DNA from: Pseudomonadota bacterium
Lineage (GTDB): Bacteria; Pseudomonadota; Alphaproteobacteria; Elsterales; Elsteraceae
DNA length: 5,246 nucleotides
NCBI GenBank assembly: GCA_016195115.1
Contig: JACQAI010000040.1
Span: 1-5,246 of the forward strand
Reading direction: 5' to 3'
Of this stretch, positions 1 through 4,690 are shown one piece after another; positions within the stretch are counted from its first letter, which is position 1; each line of letters opens with the position of its first letter. Under the pieces are notes generated by a model. The model saw only the letters and a program-made list of their open reading frames with translations, ran no database searches and was not told the origin of the DNA. The translations under genes and the position numbers were made by a program.

Positions 1-1
1 C

Positions 2-226
2 GGCGCGGCGATCGCCCAGGTCAGCGGCGAGGTCGACCAGATCTTCCAGGACATGACCCGCGACCAGGCGATCGCCGCGGCGCGCGCGATCGCCGAGGCG
101 CGCGCGATCAAGGCCGGCGCGGCCGCCGCGAGTCTGAAATTGGTCGAGGTCGAGGACCTGCCGATCGCCTACCTGCCGGGCAACAGCCTGCGCACGCGCG
201 TGCGCGTGGTCGGCGACATCGCCTGA
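2..226 (+). CDS. Hydantoinase/oxoprolinase family protein, C-terminal end (5' truncated)
   Basis: The frame is open from the first bases to TGA at 224-226 and gives 74 residues; the start lies outside the window. It begins GAAIAQVSGEVDQIF, has an Ala/Arg-rich helix, and ends with YLPGNSLRTRVRVVGDIA. From memory, this order (GAAIAQVSGEVD, then YLPGN, then V.VVGD near the C terminus) is typical of the last segment of HyuA-like hydantoinase/oxoprolinase proteins of about 500-700 residues, ATP-dependent enzymes that open cyclic amides such as hydantoins or 5-oxoproline. The catalytic ATPase core is not visible, so the substrate cannot be judged. The DUF4112 gene follows 39 nt later on the same strand and could be co-transcribed. 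The family call rests on motif recall over a short fragment. Confidence 0.75.
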   Translation, partial: GAAIAQVSGEVDQIFQDMTRDQAIAAARAIAEARAIKAGAAAASLKLVEVEDLPIAYLPGNSLRTRVRVVGDIA

Positions 227-265
227 CCCTTGCGGCGGGCGCCCGCGGCGGCCACCTTGAGCGTC

Positions 266-667
266 ATGACCGACGCCGCCTGGAATTCGCGCGCCGGCGC
301 ACCCGACCGCGCCGGCCTGGAGCGCAAGCTCCGGCGCCTGCGTCGCCTGGCGACCCTGATGGACGCCGCGTTCGTGATCCCCGGCACCACGGTGCGGGTC
401 GGCTGGGATCCGCTAATCGGCCTGATTCCGGGCGCCGGCGACGCGCTGACCGCCGCGCTCAGCCTCTACATCGTCGGCGAGGCCTGGCGCCTCGGCGTGC
501 CGGCCGGCCTGCTGGCGCGCATGGTCGTCAACATCGCAATCGATTTCGGCCTCGGCGTCGTGCCGGTCGCGGGTGATGTATTTGATGCGCTGTGGCGCGA
601 CAACCTGATGAACGTCGCGTTGATCGAGCGCTACTTTGGCGTGCCGCCGCAGGGGCCGAGCCGCTAA
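266..667 (+). CDS. DUF4112 domain membrane protein
   Basis: 133 residues of unknown function. The DUF4112 signature fills nearly the whole protein: a basic N-terminal helix (about 18-30), then LMDAAFVIPGTTVRVGWDPL (31-50) running into IGLIPGAGD (51-59), a hydrophobic stretch (about 61-80), then MVVNIAIDFGLGVVPVAGD (86-104), FD (106-107) and the conserved Asn of DNLMN (112-116). The two IPG/VPVAGD loops between apolar helices suggest a small inner-membrane protein. I chose ATG at 266; an in-frame TTG at 230 would add 12 residues (MRRAPAAATLSV) that are not part of the family. No strong ribosome binding site is visible. The family appears as a short standalone protein in many proteobacteria, so this one looks complete. 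Its TAA overlaps the stop of the convergent solute-receptor gene. Confidence 0.9.
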   Translation: MTDAAWNSRAGAPDRAGLERKLRRLRRLATLMDAAFVIPGTTVRVGWDPLIGLIPGAGDALTAALSLYIVGEAWRLGVPAGLLARMVVNIAIDFGLGVVPVAGDVFDALWRDNLMNVALIERYFGVPPQGPSR

Positions 668-1632
668 TCCGCCGTGATGTTGGCTTCCTTCATGACGCGC
701 GACCAGGTCGCCAGCTCGTTGTCGAGGAAGGCGGTGTATTCGGCGCGCGTCATCGGCGCCGCGATGATGCCCTGGTCGGCGAAGCGCTGTTTCAGGTCGG
801 GCGAATTCAGCGCCTGCACGGTGTCGGCGTTGAGCTTGTCGAGGATCGGCTCAGGCACGTGCGCCGGTGCGCACAGGCCATAGAACGGCAGGATGTTGTA
901 GCCCGGCACGCCGGCCTCGGAGATCGTCGGCAGGTCGGGCAGCGACGGCCAGCGCGTCGGGCTCGAGATGCCGAGCGGGCGCACTTGGCCCGCCCGCAAC
1001 GGCCCGGTCGCGGTGGTGGTGTTGTCGAACATGACGTCGATCTGCTCGGCGAGCAAATCGGCGAACGCCGGCCCGCCGCCCTTGTAGGGCACGTGCACGA
1101 GGTCGATGCCGGCCATCGACTTGAACAGCTCGGTGGTGAAGTGGATCGAGCCGCCGACGCCCGAGGAGCCGTAGTGCAGCTTGCCGGGGTTGGCCCGCGC
1201 ATAGGCGAGGAACTCGCCCAAGGTCCTGAACGGCGAGCTCGGGTGCACCATCAGGACGTTGGCGAAGGTCGCGATCGGCGAGATCGGCGCGAAATCCTTC
1301 ACCGCGTCGAAGGTCAGGTTCTTGTAGAGCAACATCCGGAGCACGTGCGAGATGCCGCAATTCAGCAGGGTGTAGCCGTCGGGGGCGGCGCGCGCCACCA
1401 GCTCGGCGGCCAGCACGCCGCCGGCGCCGCCGCGGTTGTCGACCAGGATCTGCTGGTTCCAGATCTCGGTCAGCTTGGCGGCGAACAGCCGCGTCGCGGT
1501 ATCGGAGCCGCCGCCGGCCGCGAAGCCGACCACGATGCGCACCGGCTTGCTCGGAAAGCTTTGAGCGCGCGCCGGCGCGGCCACCGCGAGCAACGCGGCG
1601 GCGGCGAGCGCGGCCGCGGCGAACCGTCTCAT
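664..1632 (-). CDS. Tripartite tricarboxylate transporter substrate-binding protein (Bug/TctC family)
   Basis: 322 residues, the usual length for Bug receptors. Residues 1-23 are a Sec signal peptide (MRRF, an Ala/Leu core, and an ARA|Q cleavage site), so the mature protein is periplasmic. Family motifs follow in order: VRIVVGFAAGGGSD (31-44), VDNRGGAGG (64-72) with APDGYTLL (83-90), FAPISPIA (114-121), VPYKGGGPAFADLLAEQIDV (181-200), and the Asp-Asn just after it. These loops form the carboxylate-binding cleft in known Bug structures; ligands are usually small mono- or dicarboxylates, which cannot be predicted here. No TctA or TctB subunit is in view, typical of orphan Bug genes. The ATG at 1632 lies 7 nt after the dehydrogenase stop, and that stop TGA is part of TGAGG, which also serves as the Shine-Dalgarno, so translation is probably coupled. 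The frame stays open upstream of the ATG, but only inside the dehydrogenase gene. Confidence 0.95.
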   Translation of the reverse strand: MRRFAAAALAAAALLAVAAPARAQSFPSKPVRIVVGFAAGGGSDTATRLFAAKLTEIWNQQILVDNRGGAGGVLAAELVARAAPDGYTLLNCGISHVLRMLLYKNLTFDAVKDFAPISPIATFANVLMVHPSSPFRTLGEFLAYARANPGKLHYGSSGVGGSIHFTTELFKSMAGIDLVHVPYKGGGPAFADLLAEQIDVMFDNTTTATGPLRAGQVRPLGISSPTRWPSLPDLPTISEAGVPGYNILPFYGLCAPAHVPEPILDKLNADTVQALNSPDLKQRFADQGIIAAPMTRAEYTAFLDNELATWSRVMKEANITAD

Positions 1633-1639
1633 GGCAACC

Positions 1640-2599
1640 TCACGCCACGCGGTCGGGCGGCGGCTTGCCGGCGAAGAAGGCATCGAGATTGTCGAGCGCC
1701 CGAAAACCCATGGCGTTGCGCGTCTCGACCGTGGCGCTGCCGAGATGGGGCAAGAGGCAGACGTTCTCGAGCGTGCGGTAGCCCGCATGCAGGTGGGGCT
1801 CGTTGGCGTAGACGTCGAGCCCGGCCGCCGCGATGTGCCCCGACTTGAGCGCCGCGATCAGGGCATCGTCGTCGACCAGGGTGCCGCGCGCCGAGTTGAC
1901 CACGACGGCGCCCTTGGGCAGGCGAGCCAGTCGTGCCGCGTTGAGAAACTTTGCGGTGTCGGCGCCGCCCGGCATGTGCAGCGACAGCACGTCGACATGG
2001 CCGAGCAGTTCGTCGGGATCGGCGTGGTAGATCGCGCCTTGCTCCTGCGCCGGCCCCAGGCGACGGATGTCGCTGTAGTGGATCACCATGTCGAAACCAC
2101 GGGCGCGCTTGGCAACCGCCTGGCCGATGCGGCCCATGCCCAAGATGCCGAGGCGCTTGCCCGAGACGTGCGTGCCGAGCAGCTGGGTCGGCCTCCAGCC
2201 GTCCCATTGGCCGGCGCGCAGCAGGCGTTCGCCTTCGCCGGCGCGCCGCGCCGCCGCGAGCATCAGGAGGATGGCGGTGTCGGCGGTGGCGTCGGTCAGC
2301 ACCTCGGGCGTGTTGGTCACGACCAGGCCGCGCTGCGCCGCCGCCTTGACGTCGATGTGATCGAAGCCGACCGAGTAGGTCGCGACGATCTTGACCGAGG
2401 CGGGCAGGCGGCCGATCAGTGCGGCGTCGACCGTGTTGCCGGGGCACACCAGGAGTCCGTCGGCGCCTTGCGCGAGCGCGAGCAGGCGCTCGGCCGAGTA
2501 GGGCTCGTCGTTGGCGTTGAGGCGTGCGCTGTAGCTCGCCGCGGCCCGCTGCTCGACCACGGGCGGCAGGCGGCGGGACACCAGAAGGGTCGGTGCCAT
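1640..2599 (-). CDS. D-2-hydroxyacid dehydrogenase (glyoxylate/hydroxypyruvate reductase-like)
   Basis: 319 residues, normal family length, cytoplasmic. It should interconvert a 2-keto acid and a D-2-hydroxy acid with NAD(P)H; glyoxylate, hydroxypyruvate or D-glycerate are the likeliest substrates by resemblance, but this is not proven. Visible features: YSVGFDHID (75-83), the nucleotide-binding GMGRIGQ (154-160, Gly154-x-Gly156-x-x-Gly159), then SARGTLVD (236-243) with catalytic Arg238, LDVYANEP (261-268) with Glu267, and LPHLGSAT (283-290) with the acid/base His285. All catalytic residues are present. After the second beta strand it reads HYSDIRR (174-180); an acidic Asp177 next to Arg179/Arg180 leaves NAD versus NADP preference undecided. 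ATG at 2599 is 5 nt after the stop of the 56-aa ORF, with no clear ribosome binding site, which suggests coupling. It is followed directly by the Bug receptor. Confidence 0.96.
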   Translation of the reverse strand: MAPTLLVSRRLPPVVEQRAAASYSARLNANDEPYSAERLLALAQGADGLLVCPGNTVDAALIGRLPASVKIVATYSVGFDHIDVKAAAQRGLVVTNTPEVLTDATADTAILLMLAAARRAGEGERLLRAGQWDGWRPTQLLGTHVSGKRLGILGMGRIGQAVAKRARGFDMVIHYSDIRRLGPAQEQGAIYHADPDELLGHVDVLSLHMPGGADTAKFLNAARLARLPKGAVVVNSARGTLVDDDALIAALKSGHIAAAGLDVYANEPHLHAGYRTLENVCLLPHLGSATVETRNAMGFRALDNLDAFFAGKPPPDRVA

Positions 2600-2604
2600 C
2601 CGGT

Positions 2605-2775
2605 TCAGGCGGCTTGCGTGCCGATCGCGCTCAGCGCAGCGCGGCCGACCTCGGCGTCCCGGTCGCCCGAGCCGGCGCCGATCGTGCCGTCGCGCGTCAG
2701 CTCGCTATGCGGAACGGTGTCCGGCACGGAATCGACCTCCTGGGACGGCAGCCACGCGACGCGGCGGGACGGCAT
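2605..2775 (-). CDS. Unrecognised 56-aa protein in the DUF2794-dehydrogenase operon
   Basis: The start is MPSRRVAWLPSQEVDS and the end is RAALSAIGTQAA. Its ATG (2773-2775) overlaps the DUF2794 stop as TGATG, and its own TGA lies 5 nt before the dehydrogenase ATG, so it exactly fills the space between the two. A hand count over its 56 sense codons gives G/C at about 75% in first, 61% in second and 91% in third positions, the pattern expected of a real gene in a GC-rich genome. It has no signal peptide or membrane segment; the middle is polar and acidic (DTVPHSELTRDGTIG, GSGDRDAEVGR). The DGTIG...AEVGRAAL part weakly resembles the C-terminal end of creatininase-family proteins (SGVIGDP...ATAEKGR), but 56 residues is far too short for that enzyme and I do not make that call. 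A GGAG lies 14 nt upstream of the ATG, too far to be a strong site. Confidence 0.55.
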   Translation of the reverse strand: MPSRRVAWLPSQEVDSVPDTVPHSELTRDGTIGAGSGDRDAEVGRAALSAIGTQAA

Positions 2776-3134
2776 CAGCCGGTGACGAGCTCCAGCCGCC
2801 GGTCGAGGATATCCACCACTTCTTCCAGTGTCTTGCCCTGCTTCAGCTTCTGGCGACCGCTGAAGACCACGTACGGACCGTGCGCGGGACCGCTCGCGGC
2901 GCTGCGCTGGGCGACGCCGGCGCACTTCGCGATGGCGAACAGGGGACGCTCCAGGCTCGACCGGAAGATCGAGAACACCGCCATGCCGGGCTGGTGGTCG
3001 ATCGCGTAATCGCGCCACTCGCCCGACGACACCTTGCGGCTGTAGACCCCGAGCAGGAGGTTGAGTTCTCTGCGGGTGAAGAAGATCCGACGATGCAGGC
3101 GCCGACGGTCGCTGAGCCGGATGAGATTAGCCAT
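2775..3134 (-). CDS. DUF2794 domain protein
   Basis: 119 residues, normal for this family of small alphaproteobacterial proteins of unknown function. Characteristic stretches: RRIFFTRRELNLLLGVYSRK (15-34), SGEWRDYAID (37-46), AVFSIFRSSLERPLFAIAK (52-70), and a C-terminal half with GPYVVFSGRQKLKQGKTLEE (86-105). The alternating strands and central GEWRDYAID are what I recall as diagnostic. There is no signal peptide or membrane segment, so a cytoplasmic location is likely. It is the first gene of the minus-strand unit and reads into the 56-aa ORF through a TGATG overlap. ATG at 3134 is the first usable start in frame. The best Shine-Dalgarno nearby (GGGGAG, minus strand, 3153-3158) is 18 nt from it and better placed for a six-codon ORF at 3147. 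The rest of the operon gives no firm clue to its job. Confidence 0.93.
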   Translation of the reverse strand: MANLIRLSDRRRLHRRIFFTRRELNLLLGVYSRKVSSGEWRDYAIDHQPGMAVFSIFRSSLERPLFAIAKCAGVAQRSAASGPAHGPYVVFSGRQKLKQGKTLEEVVDILDRRLELVTG

Positions 3135-3147
3135 CGCGCCCGTCCAT
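3127..3147 (-). other. Possible six-codon leader ORF overlapping the DUF2794 start
   Basis: On the minus strand GGGGAG (3153-3158), five spacer bases and ATG at 3147 form the best Shine-Dalgarno/start pair in this gap. The frame encodes MDGRDG and stops with TAA at 3127-3129, just inside the DUF2794 gene whose ATG (3134) is in another frame. Such an arrangement can couple re-initiation to a downstream gene, but a frame this short can arise by chance. Confidence 0.25.
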
Positions 3148-3163
3148 CGCTTCTCCCCGAGAG

Positions 3164-3181
3164 CGATCCCAACTGGGATCG
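3164..3181. promoter_or_regulatory. Perfect 8-2-8 palindrome, possible operator
   Basis: The sequence cgatcccaactgggatcg is a perfect inverted repeat with 8-bp arms and a 2-bp centre. It lies 30-47 bp upstream of the DUF2794 ATG and about 140 bp from the thioredoxin-like ATG, in a divergent intergenic gap. The size and symmetry fit a dimeric helix-turn-helix regulator site. The adjacent stretch 3181-3208 is visibly AT-richer than its surroundings and is the likeliest promoter location for the minus-strand unit, though I see no good -35/-10 pair. No regulator gene is in the window. Confidence 0.4.
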
Positions 3182-3238
3182 TTACAATTCAAGTCTTTCC
3201 CAATTTGGTGCGTCCGTCCAGCCCGCCGTGGCGCCGCC

Positions 3239-3271
3239 GGGCCGGCCGCGAAAAGGCCGCCAGGGCCGGCC
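3239..3271. repeat. Two copies of gggccggcc in the divergent gap
   Basis: The 9-mer gggccggcc occurs at 3239-3247 and 3263-3271. Because ggccggcc is its own complement, the copies can also pair into an 8-bp stem with a 16-nt loop. They lie upstream of the thioredoxin-like gene, possibly in its leader. In such GC-rich DNA, chance is a reasonable explanation. Confidence 0.35.
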
Positions 3272-3322
3272 AAAGTGTGTACGATATCAGGGATTTGAAC
3301 GGCATTCAGGGATCCGGGTCGA

Positions 3323-3874
3323 ATGGCGGCGCAGGGTCAGGTGTGCGATTTCGGACGGCCGGCGGTCGAGTTCGCGTTGACCGGTGTCGGCGGCCGGTTG
3401 TGGCGCCTCGCCGACGTGCGCGGGCCGTCCGGGACCGTCGTCATGTTTCTGTGCAACCATTGCCCGCACGTGAAGGGCGTGCTCGACCGGCTGGTGGCCG
3501 AGCTCGCCGTGCTGCGCCGGTCGGGTATCGGCGCGGTCGCCATCATGCCGAACGACACGGCGGCCTATCCCGAGGACAGCTTCGAAAACATGCAGCGCGT
3601 CGCGGCCGAGCACCGCTTCGGATTCCCCTATTTGTGGGACGAGAGCCAGGCGGTGGCGCGCGCCTACGGGGCGACCGTGACTCCGGAATTCTTCGGCTAC
3701 AGCCGCGACATGCGCCTGCAGTATCACGGCCGCTTCGCGACCGGCGGGCGTGCGCCACCGCCGGGCCAGCCTTGTGATCTGGCCGCGGCGATGCAGCAGA
3801 TCGCGGCGACCGGCGAGGGACCGCGCGAGCAGGCCGCTGCGGTCGGCTCCGCGATCAAGTGGCGGCGGGCCTAG
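3323..3874 (+). CDS. Thioredoxin-family (AhpC/TSA, PRX-like) protein with CNHC motif
   Basis: 183 residues, predicted cytoplasmic (no signal peptide), with a thioredoxin fold. Features: an N-terminal segment PAVEFALTGVGGRLWRLADV (13-32), the redox motif MFLCNHCPHVKG (41-52) with Cys44 and Cys47, AVAIMPNDTAAYPEDS (71-86), FPYLWDESQAVARAYGATVT (101-120) ending at the expected cis-Pro121, and a C-terminal IKW (178-180). The CNHCP.VK / NDxxxYPEDS / PYLxDExQxVARAYGAxxTP series is what I know from the PRX-like1 group of thiol-redox proteins of about 180-200 residues. The family usually ends with GCSIKW or GCNIKW, but here it is GSAIKW (175-180), so the usual third Cys is absent; Cys8 and Cys151 remain. 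ATG at 3323 matches the family N terminus, with no strong ribosome binding site. The natural target is unknown. It is monocistronic as far as visible. Confidence 0.9.
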   Translation: MAAQGQVCDFGRPAVEFALTGVGGRLWRLADVRGPSGTVVMFLCNHCPHVKGVLDRLVAELAVLRRSGIGAVAIMPNDTAAYPEDSFENMQRVAAEHRFGFPYLWDESQAVARAYGATVTPEFFGYSRDMRLQYHGRFATGGRAPPPGQPCDLAAAMQQIAATGEGPREQAAAVGSAIKWRRA

Positions 3875-3900
3875 CGCGGCAGGGCGCAGCTCCCGCCGCG
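3875..3900 (+). terminator. GC-rich hairpin after the thioredoxin-like gene; weak terminator candidate
   Basis: Right after the TAG, cgcggc (3875-3880) pairs with gccgcg (3895-3900) and ggg (3882-3884) with ccc (3892-3894), leaving one bulged A and a 7-nt loop. No T-run follows, so it is not a classical intrinsic terminator; it may only stabilise the 3' end. Confidence 0.3.
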
Positions 3901-3977
3901 TCAGGTTCCAGAAAGTGAACGGTACCAGGGCGCTGGCGGCCATCGCTCACCCGGCGGGGCATGCGCCAAAGGGCCGT

Positions 3978-4006
3978 TTGCGTTCGCCGGGGGCCGGCGC
4001 TACCTT
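3978..4006 (+). promoter_or_regulatory. Candidate sigma-70-type promoter before the YfgM-like gene
   Basis: TTGCGT (3978-3983) and TACCTT (4001-4006) are separated by exactly 17 bp. Each box matches only three of six consensus bases, so support comes mainly from the spacing and from the location in the gap before the YfgM-bamB pair. Initiation would fall near 4013, which would favour the GTG start at 4043 over the TTG at 4016. The rest of the 168-bp gap (3875-4042) holds only the hairpin and an 8-bp inverted repeat (gccaaagg 3965-3972, cctttggc 4013-4020). Confidence 0.2.
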
Positions 4007-4042
4007 GCGCCACCTTTGGCAACCCCCAGCGCGGGCGCTCGC

Positions 4043-4690
4043 GTGGTCGACGACATTATCCGTGAAATCGAAGAGGACTTGCGCAGCGACCGCTTCAAGC
4101 GGTGGTGGCAGCGCTACCAGAACTACGTCTACGGCGCCGCCGTCCTGCTCGTGCTCGCGGTCGCCGGCTACGAGTTTTGGCAGCAGCGCCAGGCCGCGGC
4201 ACGCGCCGCCGAAGGCGCGCGCTTCGCCCGGGCCGCGGAGCTGGCCGACGGCGGCGACCTCGCCGGCGCGACCCAGGCGCTGGACGCGCTGGCGCGCGAC
4301 GCCGGCGGCGGTTACGCGACCTTGGCCCGGCTCTACGAGGCCGACCTCCTGGCGCGCAAGGGCGACGTCGACGGCGCCGTGCAGCGCTACGACGCGATCG
4401 CGGCCGACAATGGCGCCGATCGGCAGTTCCGCGACCTCGCGATCCTGTTGGCGGCCGGATACCGCGCCGACCGCGAGGATGCCGCGGCGCTGACGCAGCG
4501 CCTGCAGGCGCTGCTGGCCGAGACCAGTCCCTGGCGCTTCACGGCGCGCGAGCTGGTCGCAGTTGCGGCGCTGCGCGCCGGCAACGCGGCCGAGGCGCGC
4601 GCCGGCCTGACGCGCCTGGCCGATGACGCGACGACGCCGGCGGGCATCCGGGCGCGCGCCGCTGAGCTCCTGAAAACCTTGGACGAATGA
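4043..4690 (+). CDS. YfgM-like tetratricopeptide membrane protein (SecYEG-associated, TPR_21 type)
   Basis: 215 residues from GTG 4043. The acidic then basic N terminus VVDDIIREIEEDLRSDRFKR (1-20) is followed by WWQRYQNY and one membrane segment at about 29-45, ending before FWQQRQAA. The remaining 170 residues form an Ala-rich helical periplasmic domain with pairs of helices of TPR type, ending with TTPAGIRARAAELLKTL. This layout (short cytoplasmic tail, W.RY, single anchor, helical repeats) is that of YfgM, which in E. coli binds the SecYEG translocon and PpiD to help periplasmic folding. The bamB gene begins inside its stop codon (ATGA), the order known from proteobacteria (yfgM-bamB-der). 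The start is uncertain: TTG at 4016 would add nine residues; GTG at 4043 fits homologues better. Neither has a good ribosome binding site. Confidence 0.85.
   Translation: MVDDIIREIEEDLRSDRFKRWWQRYQNYVYGAAVLLVLAVAGYEFWQQRQAAARAAEGARFARAAELADGGDLAGATQALDALARDAGGGYATLARLYEADLLARKGDVDGAVQRYDAIAADNGADRQFRDLAILLAAGYRADREDAAALTQRLQALLAETSPWRFTARELVAVAALRAGNAAEARAGLTRLADDATTPAGIRARAAELLKTLDE

Noticed and set aside
592..1848. Long plus-strand open frame (418 codons) opposite the Bug gene
   Set aside because: Its product is an Arg/Gly/Val-rich string with no family motif and lies opposite a clear Bug receptor. Long antisense frames are expected in GC-rich coding DNA.
1631..2785. Plus-strand open frame (384 codons) opposite the dehydrogenase
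   Set aside because: Low-complexity Arg/Gly/Val composition; the opposite strand encodes a dehydrogenase with all catalytic residues.
3287..3313. Direct repeat tcagggat (3287-3294 and 3306-3313) before the thioredoxin-like gene
   Set aside because: Two 8-mers 19 bp apart without symmetry or a third copy; too little to call a binding site.
3061..3777. Plus-strand open frame through the divergent gap into the thioredoxin-like gene
   Set aside because: It overlaps two recognised genes in the wrong frame and its product is Arg-rich and featureless.
3287..3943. Minus-strand open frame starting MAASALVPFTFWN in the gap after the thioredoxin-like gene
   Set aside because: The first 23 codons lie in noncoding DNA and the rest is the reverse of a well-supported gene. 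The protein is Arg/Ala-rich without motifs.
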